Shown: positions 8,338-17,505 of the stretch, in pieces
Numbering within the stretch: the first letter of the stretch is position 1
Layout: each line of letters opens with the position of its first letter
Source: Paraburkholderia caledonica NBRC 102488
GTDB lineage: Bacteria > Pseudomonadota > Gammaproteobacteria > Burkholderiales > Burkholderiaceae
Length of the DNA: 64,000 nucleotides
Direction of reading: 5' to 3'
Assembly (NCBI RefSeq): GCF_000685095.1
Contig: NZ_BAYE01000011.1
Span: forward strand, 124,001 to 188,000
Notes under the pieces: generated by a model
What the model saw: only the letters and a program-made list of their open reading frames with translations
What the model was told of the DNA's origin: nothing
The model's database searches: none
Position numbers and translations under genes: made by a program

Positions 8338-9405
8338 ATGGAAAAACGCGCAATCATTATCGGCGCAAGCGGTATCGTCGGCAGCAATCTCGCCAACCAG
8401 TTGCGCTCGACCGGCTGGAACGTGGCGGGCCTCTCGCGCGGTCGCACGGCCGTGCCGTCCGGCATCGAAGCCATCACCGCCGACCTGACCTCCACGCAAT
8501 CCGTTAGCGCGGCGCTAGCCGGCAAGACTTTCACCCACGTGTTCTTCACCGCCTGGGCGCGGCAAGCCACAGAGCAGGAGAATATCCGCGTGAATGGCGG
8601 CATGGTGCAGCATGTGCTGGACGCGCTCGGCACGACGGGCACATTGCGGCATGCGGCACTCGTTACCGGGCTCAAGCACTATCTCGGCCCATTCGAGGCC
8701 TACGCAAAGGGCACCGTGCCCATCACACCTTTTCGCGAGGAGCAGGGACGTCAGAGCGTCGATAACTTTTACTACGAGCAGGAAGACCGCCTCTTCGATG
8801 CCGCCGCGAAATATGGCTTCAATTGGAGTGTGCATCGCCCGCACACGATCATTGGCTTCGCGATCGGCAACGCGATGAACATGGGCATGACGCTCGCCGT
8901 CTATGCAACGCTGTGCAAACACACGGGTCAACCGTTCGTCTTCCCGGGTTCCGCCGCGCAATGGGAAAGTCTCACCGACATGACCGACGCCCGCCTTCTC
9001 GCACGGCATCTCGAATGGGCCGCCACCTCGCCGAATGCGCGCAATGAAGACTTCAACGTGGTCAACGGCGACGTGTTTCGCTGGAAATGGCTGTGGCCGC
9101 GACTCGCGGAATACTTCGGGGTGGAAGCGGCACCGTTCGACGGCGTCGTGCGCCCGCTCGAGAATCGCATGCAGGATGCGGGCAAGCAATGGGCCGACAT
9201 TGCCGCACAGTTCGATCTGCGCGAAAGCGATATCGGCAAGCTCGCGTCGTGGTGGCACACGGACGCCGATCTGGGGCGTCCCATGGAAGTGCTCACCGAT
9301 ATGACGAAGAGTCGCAAGGCCGGATTCCTCGATTATCAGAGCACGCCCGACGCTTTCTTCGAACTGTTCGACCGGCTCAAGGACGAGCGGCTCATTCCGC
9401 GTTGA
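8338..9405 (+). CDS. NAD(P)-dependent PRISE-family reductase (SDR75R-like)
   Basis: 355 aa. Rossmann motif GASGIVGSNL near the N-terminus. The PRISE (progesterone 5-beta-reductase/iridoid synthase-like) signature is clear: ALVTGLKHYLGPFEAY carrying the catalytic Lys, then VDNFYYEQEDRLF carrying the Tyr. Such enzymes reduce activated C=C bonds of enones. ATG 8338 has no Shine-Dalgarno; a TTG at 8323 has AGGA 10 nt upstream and may be the true start, adding 5 residues. Preceded by about 225 bp without a gene. Confidence 0.85.
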   Translation: MEKRAIIIGASGIVGSNLANQLRSTGWNVAGLSRGRTAVPSGIEAITADLTSTQSVSAALAGKTFTHVFFTAWARQATEQENIRVNGGMVQHVLDALGTTGTLRHAALVTGLKHYLGPFEAYAKGTVPITPFREEQGRQSVDNFYYEQEDRLFDAAAKYGFNWSVHRPHTIIGFAIGNAMNMGMTLAVYATLCKHTGQPFVFPGSAAQWESLTDMTDARLLARHLEWAATSPNARNEDFNVVNGDVFRWKWLWPRLAEYFGVEAAPFDGVVRPLENRMQDAGKQWADIAAQFDLRESDIGKLASWWHTDADLGRPMEVLTDMTKSRKAGFLDYQSTPDAFFELFDRLKDERLIPR

Positions 9406-9438
9406 GCCGAAGCGCGACAGCCGGCCGCGCCGGCCACG

Positions 9439-10224
9439 TCAGCTGCGTCCGCGATCGAATAGCGGCGATGCGTGGCTGGCGGCAGCCAGTTCGGCGGCTG
9501 CCGCGAGCAGCGTCGGGCCGAGGCTCGCCATGCGCTTCTCGTTGAGCCGCACGAGCGGTCCCGCTATGCTGATCACGCCGATGGCGGGATAACCGCGTCG
9601 CAGGACGGGCGCGGCCATTGCCGTCATGCCGGGCGCAAACACTTCGTTAATGGTTGCATAGCCGCGCTCGCGCGCGGCGTGAACGAATTTCAACAAGCCG
9701 GCAATTGTCGTCGGCGCGTTCGGGCCGTACTGCTTGGGCTGCCCGAAACCTTGCCGCGAGACGAGTTCGAGCGCTCGCTCGTCGGTCATCGTCATCATCC
9801 ACGCGTGGCCGGTGGCGCTGCACGACAGGATCGTGTCCATGCCCATGTCGGGGTCGTAGCGCAGGCCTTTCAATGCGCCTTGCGACTTGGCGACCCACGT
9901 CAGCCTGTCGCCGTCGACTATCGCAAGCCGCACCAGTTCGCCCGATTTTTCGGCGAGGCGATCCAGCACAGTCTGTGCAATATCCACGATCCCCGAGGTC
10001 GCGAGATACCCCAACCCCAAGCCGACGAGCTTGGTTGTCAGCACATAGTCGCCGTGCTCGCGCAACTGCCGCACATAGCCGCAATTCTTCAAATCGACGA
10101 GCAGGCGGTGACACGCGCTGCGCGGAATATCGAGTTCGCCCGCGATCAGCGCGAGCGGTGTGCCTTCCATCTGCGTAGCCAGGAATTCAAGGACCGCCAT
10201 GGTGCGTTCTGTGACGCCGGGCAT
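9439..10224 (-). CDS. IclR-family regulator
   Basis: 261 aa from ATG 10224 (MPGVTERTMAVLEFL) with CGGAGAC upstream; a longer frame to 10320 lacks such a site. N-terminal winged helix (LALIAGELDIPRSACHRLL), then the IclR effector domain (LDRLAEKSGELVRLAIVDGD, LSCSATGHAWM, GYATINEVFAPGMTAMAAPV). Divergent from the MHS carrier and dehydroquinase-like genes, and the likely regulator of that cluster. IclR proteins of this type often respond to aromatic or hydroaromatic acids. Confidence 0.9.
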   Translation of the reverse strand: MPGVTERTMAVLEFLATQMEGTPLALIAGELDIPRSACHRLLVDLKNCGYVRQLREHGDYVLTTKLVGLGLGYLATSGIVDIAQTVLDRLAEKSGELVRLAIVDGDRLTWVAKSQGALKGLRYDPDMGMDTILSCSATGHAWMMTMTDERALELVSRQGFGQPKQYGPNAPTTIAGLLKFVHAARERGYATINEVFAPGMTAMAAPVLRRGYPAIGVISIAGPLVRLNEKRMASLGPTLLAAAAELAAASHASPLFDRGRS

Positions 10225-10295
10225 ATCTGTCTCCGGAGATCCGCGTGCCTCAGCGGAACGCGGCGAAGTCGAATGGTTGCACGATATGAAACAGA

Positions 10296-10310
10296 ATTCC
10301 ACCCTGGAAT
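10296..10310. promoter_or_regulatory. Palindrome, candidate IclR operator
   Basis: ATTCCA-CCC-TGGAAT is a perfect 6-3-6 dyad lying between the divergent IclR gene and MHS carrier gene, 72 bp before the IclR start. IclR proteins bind short palindromes in such places. Inference only. Confidence 0.5.
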
Positions 10311-10480
10311 AGCGTCCCACCTACCAATGCTAACCTTGGTTCACGAGATTCCCAACGCCCCAAGGAGTCCCGGCGAAAAGCAATTCATAAAGCGCGAGAG
10401 CAGCGGACGGCGGCGACCGTCGGCACTTCCGCCATATTCCGCACGGCAAGTTTTGCACGGCGGCAGGTCAAGGAGACAAC

Positions 10481-11857
10481 ATGGCACATGACGCACAACA
10501 CAGCACATCCTCAGCGATGCGCACACGCGCGGTGACCGCCGCCGCAATCGGCACCGCACTGGAGTGGTTCGATTTCACGCTCTACGGCGCATTAGCCGCA
10601 ACGGTACTACCCAAACTGTTCTTCCCGTCGATGGACTCGACTTCCGCTTTGCTGGCATCGCTGGCCACGTTCGGCGTGGGTCTCGCCGCGCGTCCGCTCG
10701 GCGCGATCATCTGCGGACACCTTGGCGACAAGCTCGGGCGCCGCAATTTGATGCTCGGCACGGTCACGGTGATGGGTCTGGCTTCGATGATGATGGGCTT
10801 GCTGCCCACCTATGCCAGCATCGGCGTATGGGCGCCGATCCTGCTCGTCGTACTGCGCATTCTGCAGGGCTTCGCACTGGGCGGAGAATCGACGGGCGCG
10901 CAGCTGATGGCGATCGAACACGCCAGTGCGGATCGCCGCGGCAAGTATTCCGGCCTGCTTGGCTTGTGCTCGCCGCTCAGTCAGATCATGGCGAACGGCG
11001 TGCTGCTGTTGCTCGCGTCCACGATGTCGGCGAGCGCGTTCGACTCGTATGGCTGGCGCATACCGTTTGTGCTGAGCTTCGTGTTGGTGATCGTCGGCGT
11101 ATATATCCGCCTGAAGGTCAGCGAAACGCCGGCCTTCGTCGAGTTGCGCAAAACGGAGGTCGTGCACGTGAGCAGTCCGCTGCGTGACGCGCTGCGTCTG
11201 CATTGGCGAACCGTTCTGCGCTGGATGCTGTTCTTCTGCGGACCGGCCGCGATCTTTTATCTGATCGTCGTGTTCTCGCTCAGCTACATCACGAAGACGC
11301 TTGCCATCCCGAAGCAAACCGGCTTTCTGCTGTTAATGGGCGCGAACGTCTGCGCAATTGTCGGGGCACTCGCGGGCGGCATGCTGAGCGACCGGATCGG
11401 CCGCCGCAAGGCGCTCGCCATCGGTTCCACGGCAACCTTGCTGATGCTGTTCGTCTACTTCCAGATTCTCGACACGAAGAGCTTCGTGCCGATGCTCGCG
11501 GCCATGGGCTTTTTCCTGGGCTTCACGCAGTTCCAGAGCGGCATTCAACCCGTTGCATTCGCGGAAGCCTTCCCGACTAACGTGCGCTATTCCGGTTCGG
11601 CCCTCGCCTATACCGGCGCGAACCTCATCGCAGGGGGGCCGATGCCCGTGCTCGCGGTGTGGCTGTTCTCGGTCTGCCACGGGTCGCCGTGGGGCGTCGT
11701 GGCCGTATGCGTCGCGTTCAACGTTATTTCGCTAATCGCGATCCTGACGGCGCGCGAAACGCTTGGCATCGACATGAATCGCACCGATTCCACTTCTGCA
11801 GTGACGGGCGATGCGGGCTATGTATCGGCCGGCATCGGCAATGGGCGCCACACCTGA
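10481..11857 (+). CDS. MHS-family metabolite:H+ symporter
   Basis: 458 aa, 12 predicted spans. Metabolite:H+ symporter hallmarks: AIGTALEWFDFTLYGALAAT at the first span, GHLGDKLGRRNLML in the 2-3 loop, RILQGFALGGESTGAQL, and SETPAF after span 6. GGAGACAAC precedes the ATG. It sits upstream of a type II dehydroquinase-like gene, so a quinate-, shikimate- or dehydroquinate-like acid is a plausible substrate. Confidence 0.88.
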   Translation: MAHDAQHSTSSAMRTRAVTAAAIGTALEWFDFTLYGALAATVLPKLFFPSMDSTSALLASLATFGVGLAARPLGAIICGHLGDKLGRRNLMLGTVTVMGLASMMMGLLPTYASIGVWAPILLVVLRILQGFALGGESTGAQLMAIEHASADRRGKYSGLLGLCSPLSQIMANGVLLLLASTMSASAFDSYGWRIPFVLSFVLVIVGVYIRLKVSETPAFVELRKTEVVHVSSPLRDALRLHWRTVLRWMLFFCGPAAIFYLIVVFSLSYITKTLAIPKQTGFLLLMGANVCAIVGALAGGMLSDRIGRRKALAIGSTATLLMLFVYFQILDTKSFVPMLAAMGFFLGFTQFQSGIQPVAFAEAFPTNVRYSGSALAYTGANLIAGGPMPVLAVWLFSVCHGSPWGVVAVCVAFNVISLIAILTARETLGIDMNRTDSTSAVTGDAGYVSAGIGNGRHT

Positions 11858-11930
11858 GACTTGTCTCGGCTTCGCGCCTTCTCGACACGCATCACGCAAC
11901 TTCCGCTTCTACGAAACAGGCAAACCGATA

Positions 11931-12386
11931 ATGACTGACCTCGTCTATGTGCTGAACGGCTCGAACCTGAACATGCTCGGCAAGCGCGAGCCGCATCTCT
12001 ACGGCGCGACCACGCTTGCGCAGATACAGCAGCGAGTCGAGGCGCTCGCAGAGCAACTGGCGCTGACATGTGACTTCCGCCAGACCAATAGCGAAGCGAC
12101 GCTCGTCGACTGGTTGCAGGAGGCGTTCGAGCGCAACGCCGCAGTGATCATCAATCCGGCGGGCTTTTCGTTTGCGTCGGTCCCTGTCTTCGACGCCGTG
12201 AAACTCATCCAGCAACCGTTGATCGAGCTGCACATCACCAATATTCATAAACGCGACGAGACGTATCGGCACTCGCTGATTTCGCGTGCAGCGACGGGTG
12301 TGATTTGCGGTCTCGGCGCGAATGGTTATCTGGTTGCATTGCAGGCGATGGCAATGGCGCTTGGGAAAACGCCGGCGTTCGACTAA
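11931..12386 (+). CDS. aroQ: Type II 3-dehydroquinate dehydratase-like protein with altered pocket
   Basis: 151 aa, normal length for the family. Conserved active-site elements by position: Arg19 and Tyr24 in LGKREPHLYG, Asn75 in INPAG, His101 in ELHITN, Arg108, and GVICGLGANGY at the end. The usual NPGxxTHTS reads NPAGFSFAS (Phe in place of the conserved His81), and the usual REPFR reads RDETYR (Tyr at 112). The core catalytic set is present but two substrate contacts are changed, so it may act on a modified hydroaromatic substrate. 73 bp after the MHS carrier, weak ribosome binding site. Confidence 0.8.
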   Translation: MTDLVYVLNGSNLNMLGKREPHLYGATTLAQIQQRVEALAEQLALTCDFRQTNSEATLVDWLQEAFERNAAVIINPAGFSFASVPVFDAVKLIQQPLIELHITNIHKRDETYRHSLISRAATGVICGLGANGYLVALQAMAMALGKTPAFD

Positions 12387-12392
12387 CGCGCT

Positions 12393-13361
12393 TTACTGTC
12401 CACGCTCAAGCTTGCGCGCGCGGGCAACTGCCTCGATATGCTGGTCCCACGGAGCCGGAGACGGAAAGACTTCGGCGAGAAACGCAACGAACGCCTTCAC
12501 GTTCGGATTGCCGCGCCGGCTCTCCGGCCATAGCGCGGTCAGCGGAAAGCGGGCGTGCGCAAACTCGTACATGACCGGTACCAGTTCGCCGCGCTTCACA
12601 TACGGCGCCGCGATATAGGTCGGCGAAAGGCCTATGCCGCCGCCCGCAACCACAACCGCTGCAACTGCGTCGCTGACGTCGATGGTAATGGGCGCGTCCG
12701 GCACAATCTCCAGCACGCTCTTGCCCGTCTGGAACGGCCACCGCGCCGCCTGACCGGTGCTCTGGTAACGGAAATTCACGCACTCGTGTGCCTTGAGCTC
12801 GTCTGGATGCCGAGGCTCGCCGCGTCGACGTAGATAGTCGGGCGATGCGAACGTGCTTAGCCGGTGGGGCGCAAGGTGACGCGAGATCAATCGCGAATCG
12901 CCGGGGTCGCCAGCACGTATTGCGATATCGACGCCTTCCGCGATGAGGTCCACATACTGATCGCCGAGGCGCAGGTCGACATTCACCTTTGGATACCGCG
13001 CGCGAAAGCCGGGCAGCGCTGGCGCGAGGATATTTACGCCAACCGGCAGCGGTGCCGTGACCTTTATGGTGCCGGCGGGTTCAGCGCGGGCGGCGACCAC
13101 TGCCTGCTCGATGTCTTCCGCTTCGCGCAGCAGGCGCTGCGCGCGTTCGAGCAGGTCGCGGCCTTCCGGCGTCAACGTGAGCGAGCGCGTGGTCCGGCTG
13201 AAGAGTCGCAACCCGAAGTGCTGCTCGAGCCGCTGCACGCTTTTGCTGACCGCCGACGGCGAAACCGACAACGCTCGCGCCGCCGCCGTGTAGCTGCCGA
13301 GCGAGGCAGCCCGCGCGAATGCGATCAGGCCCGTTAGTCGTTCAAGTCCGATTTGTTCCAT
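12393..13361 (-). CDS. LysR-type regulator
   Basis: 322 aa, full length. Helix-turn-helix at residues 10-60 (FARAASLGSYTAAARALSVS, then AVSKSVQRLEQHFGLRLFSR), then a complete effector domain with LRLGDQYVDLIAEGVDIAIR. This is the CrgA/DmlR-like subgroup. Divergent from the SDR gene at 13465, with about 100 bp between, and likely its regulator. Its stop is 6 bp from the stop of the convergent dehydroquinase-like gene. Confidence 0.9.
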   Translation of the reverse strand: MEQIGLERLTGLIAFARAASLGSYTAAARALSVSPSAVSKSVQRLEQHFGLRLFSRTTRSLTLTPEGRDLLERAQRLLREAEDIEQAVVAARAEPAGTIKVTAPLPVGVNILAPALPGFRARYPKVNVDLRLGDQYVDLIAEGVDIAIRAGDPGDSRLISRHLAPHRLSTFASPDYLRRRGEPRHPDELKAHECVNFRYQSTGQAARWPFQTGKSVLEIVPDAPITIDVSDAVAAVVVAGGGIGLSPTYIAAPYVKRGELVPVMYEFAHARFPLTALWPESRRGNPNVKAFVAFLAEVFPSPAPWDQHIEAVARARKLERGQ

Positions 13362-13464
13362 GGTGGCATGATTAAAGCGAATCTCGGCCCAATTATCAAG
13401 GCCACAGCTTCAATTTAATCTGTTCTTCAACGACGCCGCGATGGCGTCTTCAACGGAGAACAAC

Positions 13465-14241
13465 ATGAGCAACGCATCGAGCATCGGCACTTTCAGCAAC
13501 GTCGCAGACGGCCAGTCGCTGCGCGGACAACTCGAAGGCAAGACCGTGGTGATTGTCGGCGGCACGTCGGGTATCGGCCTCGCGGCCGCGACTCAGGCCA
13601 AGGCCGCCGGCGCACATGTGATCGTGGTCGGTCGCAACGCGGCGAGCACGGAAGAAGTGGCCACGAAGCACGGCTTCGACGGCTGGCGCGCGGCTGACGT
13701 TACCGACGGCGCTGCGCTGGAAGCTGTGCTGCGTGACATCGCGCGAGTCGATCATCTGGTCTTGCTGGCCGGCACCTTCGTGGCGGGCAAGGTTCGCGAG
13801 GCCGAGGTCGACTATCTGCGCCGCGCGTTCGACGAGCGGATGTGGTCCGCGGTCCATGCGGTCCGCGCGGTGGGCGATCGTTTGAGCCAGGACGGTTCGA
13901 TCACGCTGATCTCAGGCGCGCTCGCCGACCGCCCCAACGCAAACGGGACGGCAGTGCTCGCCGCTGCTTCCGCCGCGATGGAGGCTTTCGCCCGGGGCCT
14001 TGCGCTGGAACTCGCGCCGGTTCGCGTCAACACGTTGTCGCCCGGGCCGATCGACACACCGATCTTCAGCAAGGCACTCGGCGCGAACCGCGATGCGGTT
14101 GTCGAGTCGATGCGCAATTCGCTGCCGTTAAAGCGGTTAGGCACGGCGGACGAAGCAGGCGCGAGCGTCCTCTTTCTGATGACCAACGGCTGGATGAACG
14201 GGGCGACGCTCAACGTCGACGGGGGATCGCGGCTTGTGTGA
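13465..14241 (+). CDS. SDR-family protein lacking the Tyr/Lys catalytic pair
   Basis: 258 aa from ATG 13465, with CGGAGAAC just upstream; an ATG at 13441 in the same frame lacks a site. Nucleotide-binding GGTSGIGLA and the active-site Ser region (TLISGALADRP) are visible. Where YxxxK is expected the sequence reads GTAVLAAASAAMEAF, so both Tyr and Lys are absent. The C-terminal PGPIDTPIF and LNVDGGSRLV are SDR-typical. Either a non-canonical SDR subgroup or a protein with another role. Divergent LysR neighbour. Confidence 0.85.
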   Translation: MSNASSIGTFSNVADGQSLRGQLEGKTVVIVGGTSGIGLAAATQAKAAGAHVIVVGRNAASTEEVATKHGFDGWRAADVTDGAALEAVLRDIARVDHLVLLAGTFVAGKVREAEVDYLRRAFDERMWSAVHAVRAVGDRLSQDGSITLISGALADRPNANGTAVLAAASAAMEAFARGLALELAPVRVNTLSPGPIDTPIFSKALGANRDAVVESMRNSLPLKRLGTADEAGASVLFLMTNGWMNGATLNVDGGSRLV

Positions 14242-14344
14242 AAGAGTGCGGGCCACGCGCACGCAACGACCAGTGTCGGTCAGGAAACCGGTCGTTGCGG
14301 CGCTGCATCGCTTCGGGCAAATTCGTTCGACGATAGGTAGCCGC

Positions 14345-15094
14345 TCAGCGAGCCGCGGACGCCCATGCTTCGGCATCGGCACCGGCCGGAATGTGCATCG
14401 GGGCTGACGCATCGGTCGCGGCGCGCCACACCGCTTCGGCGACGTCCTCCGCGTGCGTGATCTGCGACGACGTATCCGCGAACTGCGCAAAGACCTTCTT
14501 GCCGAGATCCTCGTACGCCTCATGCTCAAACCCGTGCATGTTGGCGCGCGCGTTCTCGCCGAAGCGGGTATCGGGCGCGCGACCCGGCAACACCAGACGC
14601 GCCCGAACGCCGAATTGCTCGAGTTCAAGCGCCATCGACTCGGTAAATGCATTCACTGCTGCTTTGCTTGCGCGATACGCGGCGAGCAGTGGCAGTGCCC
14701 TCAACGTCACGCTCGAGGTCACGTTCACGACAACGCCGGCTCCGCGCTTGCGGAACTGCGGCAGCACTGCCTGCGTCATTGCGATCGTGCCGAACGTGTT
14801 GGTCTCGAACACCTCGCGCACCGTTGATAGCGGAGTCAACTCAGCCGGAGATGCCGCGCCGACACCCGCATTGTTGACGAGTACGTCGATCGGCCCCGCC
14901 ACCTCCACGGCCTCGCGGATGCTGTCCGGGTTCGTAACGTCAAGCGCCAGTATGCGCAGGCGGTCCGAAGGCGGGAGCACGTCCGCGCGCGGCGAGCGCA
15001 TGGTCGCCACGACGTTCCAGTCGTGAGCGAGAAAATAGCGGGCAATCTCACGACCGAAACCGGAAGAGCAGCCAGTGATAAGGACGGTTTGCAT
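14345..15094 (-). CDS. Short-chain dehydrogenase/reductase
   Basis: 249 aa from ATG 15094, with AGGAG 7 nt upstream. Classical SDR: TGCSSGFGREIA for cofactor, NNAGVG, Ser in VNVTSSVT, and the intact YRASKAA. Retinol-dehydrogenase-like short C-terminus. Substrate unknown. Divergent from the AraC regulator at 15197, about 100 bp apart, which likely controls it. Confidence 0.9.
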   Translation of the reverse strand: MQTVLITGCSSGFGREIARYFLAHDWNVVATMRSPRADVLPPSDRLRILALDVTNPDSIREAVEVAGPIDVLVNNAGVGAASPAELTPLSTVREVFETNTFGTIAMTQAVLPQFRKRGAGVVVNVTSSVTLRALPLLAAYRASKAAVNAFTESMALELEQFGVRARLVLPGRAPDTRFGENARANMHGFEHEAYEDLGKKVFAQFADTSSQITHAEDVAEAVWRAATDASAPMHIPAGADAEAWASAAR

Positions 15095-15196
15095 TGAAAC
15101 TCCTGTGGGAAAGGTTGGCGACTGCTCGTACGATAGATTGCTCGGTCCGTACTCGCTACAATCAAACGTCCGAATTTCATTTGCGAGAGTCCGACC

Positions 15197-16117
15197 ATGA
15201 CCGACCCACTTGCCGAAGTGGTGACGCTGCTGCAGCCGAGTGCGCGATTCTCGAAGCTGGTTTTCGGCGCGAGCCCCTGGCGCATCAGTCGCTCGGAAGC
15301 GGGGCAACCGTTCTATTGCGTAATACTCGAAGGCGGATGCCGCATCGCGATCGACGGGCACGATCCAATCGAATTAGCGTCCGGCGATTTCGTGCTGATT
15401 CCCGCAGCCTACGGCGTCGCCATGTCGAGCCTCCAGCCTCCACCGCCGGGCATCGAGACGCCCGCGCCCATCGCGCTCGGAAATGGCGAGTTCAGAATCG
15501 GCGCGCCTGGCAACAGCATCGACGCACGAATGATGGCGGGACATTGCACCTTCGGTTCACCGGATGCGTCGCTGCTGGTTTCGCTGCTGCCGCAACTCGT
15601 GCATGTGCGTGGCGAGCAGCGGCTCGCCACGCTCGTTGACCTGGTGCGGGAAGAATCGCGCGAGCAGCGGCCCGCGCGTGAAGTCGTGCTCTCGCGACTG
15701 CTGGAGGTGTTGCTGATCGAGGCGCTGCGCTCGTCCGCAAAAACCAACGCATCGCCGGGTCTGGTTTGCGGGCTCTCCGACTGCCGCCTCGCTGCCGCGA
15801 TTCGCGGCATGCACCAGCGCCCGACGCACGCGTGGACGGTCGCCGAGCTTGCGAAAGAGGCCGCCCTCTCGCGCTCGACGTTCTTCGAACGGTTCAGTCG
15901 CGAAGTCGGCGTAGCGCCGATGCAATATCTGCTCACCTGGCGCATGGCGCTCGCAAAGGACATGCTGCGACGGAGCGCGGGACGCATCGCGGAGATTGCA
16001 GAGCGCGTCGGCTACAGTTCCGCAAGCACATTTAGCGTCGCCTTCACGCGGCACGTCGGCCGGCCGCCAACCCAATATGCGCGCGACGAGCAAGCCGCTG
16101 CAAACGCGGGCTCATAG
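15197..16117 (+). CDS. AraC-family regulator with N-terminal cupin
   Basis: 306 aa. N-terminal cupin_6-type domain (FYCVILEGGCRIAIDGHDPI, then ELASGDFVLIPAAYG) and a C-terminal AraC DNA-binding domain with two helix-turn-helix units (WTVAELAKEAALSRSTFFER; IAEIAERVGYSSASTFSVAF). Such proteins commonly activate the divergent oxidoreductase gene, here the SDR at 14345. Confidence 0.92.
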   Translation: MTDPLAEVVTLLQPSARFSKLVFGASPWRISRSEAGQPFYCVILEGGCRIAIDGHDPIELASGDFVLIPAAYGVAMSSLQPPPPGIETPAPIALGNGEFRIGAPGNSIDARMMAGHCTFGSPDASLLVSLLPQLVHVRGEQRLATLVDLVREESREQRPAREVVLSRLLEVLLIEALRSSAKTNASPGLVCGLSDCRLAAAIRGMHQRPTHAWTVAELAKEAALSRSTFFERFSREVGVAPMQYLLTWRMALAKDMLRRSAGRIAEIAERVGYSSASTFSVAFTRHVGRPPTQYARDEQAAANAGS

Positions 16118-16223
16118 CGGGTTATGCCCGCATGCGACGCGTCGCTCCGCGTCGGCTAACGATCTTGACAAGCCAGACCATGCCGTCTAGTTTACCGGAC
16201 AACTGCATCCATTAAACTGGAAC

Positions 16224-16814
16224 ATGGACGTTCACCAGATTATCGCGCGACGCATTCGCGAACTGCGCGACGCAAAAGCGTGGTCGCTGGAGACGCTCGC
16301 CGACCGAAGTTCGGTGAGCCGCTCCAACATCTCGCTTATCGAGCGCGGGGAAAGTAGTCCAACCGCGGTCGTGCTCGACAAACTCGCAACCGCACTCGGC
16401 GTTCCGCTCGCATCGCTCTTCGAGCATCCAGATGCTGCTTCAGCAGCCGAGCTTTCTCCGCATTCGTCGTTGCGCGATCAGCCGGTATGGAAAGACCCTG
16501 TATCAGGATACATACGGCGTAACGTGTCGCCGCCCGCGTGGTCGCCTATCCAGTTGGTAGAAGTGGATTTTCCGCGCGGCAAGGAAGTGAGCTACGACAC
16601 AAGCGCGCGCGACGCCGATATCCACCAACAGATATGGCTAATAGACGGCTCGATGGAAATCACGGTGGGAGACCGGCAATGGCAACTCGAAACCGGCGAC
16701 TGTCTCACCATGAAACTGGACAGCCCGATTCGTTTTCGTAACACGTCGCGCCGGCGCGCTCGCTATCTCGTAGCGTTGTGCACTTTGCCCTTCGACTCGC
16801 GGAGCGAAAGATGA
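16224..16814 (+). CDS. XRE-family regulator with C-terminal cupin
   Basis: 196 aa. Residues 5-65 form a lambda-repressor-like helix-turn-helix (SLETLADRSSVSRSNISLIE). The C-terminal half is a cupin (HQQIWLIDGSMEITVGDRQW, then LETGDCLTMKLD), an effector-binding fold used by PuuR/SutR-like regulators. The stop overlaps the start of the GNAT gene by ATGA, so the two are cotranscribed and translation-coupled. Confidence 0.9.
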   Translation: MDVHQIIARRIRELRDAKAWSLETLADRSSVSRSNISLIERGESSPTAVVLDKLATALGVPLASLFEHPDAASAAELSPHSSLRDQPVWKDPVSGYIRRNVSPPAWSPIQLVEVDFPRGKEVSYDTSARDADIHQQIWLIDGSMEITVGDRQWQLETGDCLTMKLDSPIRFRNTSRRRARYLVALCTLPFDSRSER

Positions 16815-17341
16815 CCGAAACAATAGCCGTTCGGCGCGTCGGCGCTGACGAAGCAATGCGCTACGCCGATCGGCTCGCCGAACTACTGATTGACTGCGTC
16901 GAAGGAGGCGCGTCAGTCAGCTTCATGTTGCCGATTGCGAAAGAAACCGCGCTGCAATTCTGGAAGCAGGTGGCCAATGGCGTGGCGCGCAACGAAAGAA
17001 TCCTTCTTGTCGCTGAATCCGCGGGCGGCAAGCTCGTCGGCACCGTGCAACTCGTCACTGCACAACCTGAAAATCAGCCGCATCGCGCGGACGTCGCGAA
17101 GATGCTCGTATGCCGGGCGGCGAGGCGCCAAGGCATTGCCGCGCGGCTCATGACAGCCGTCGACGAAGAAGCGCGGCGCGCCGGCAAGTCCGTGCTCGTG
17201 CTCGACACGGTTACGGGCGGCGACGCCGAGAGACTTTACGAGCGCGCAGGCTGGCAGCGCGTAGGAGACGTGCCCAACTATGCGTTGATGCCTGACGGAA
17301 GGTTTTGCGGTACGACGTTCTTCCATAAGCAACTGCGGTAG
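16811..17341 (+). CDS. GNAT-family N-acetyltransferase
   Basis: 176 aa from ATG 16811, with GGAGCG upstream and the ATGA overlap with the regulator gene. Acetyl-CoA binding motif A: ADVAKMLVCRAARRQGIAAR; motif B: DAERLYERAGWQRVGDVPNY. Small cytosolic acetyltransferase, substrate unknown. Its coupling to an XRE-cupin regulator suggests detoxification or amino-acid modification, inferred only. Confidence 0.9.
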   Translation: MTETIAVRRVGADEAMRYADRLAELLIDCVEGGASVSFMLPIAKETALQFWKQVANGVARNERILLVAESAGGKLVGTVQLVTAQPENQPHRADVAKMLVCRAARRQGIAARLMTAVDEEARRAGKSVLVLDTVTGGDAERLYERAGWQRVGDVPNYALMPDGRFCGTTFFHKQLR

Positions 17342-17505
17342 GCGTTCAGCGCTGAATCTGGCGTGGCCGTTAGGGGCGCGTTCCGTCGACCTCACGTTTG
17401 AAAGATCCGATGCGGCCACCGTTGAATGCGAAGCGCCCTCCGATCGCCGCACGACGGATGAATAGTCGGTGAGGCCTCACGCTTCGTCAGGCTGATGCGA
17501 ACGTC

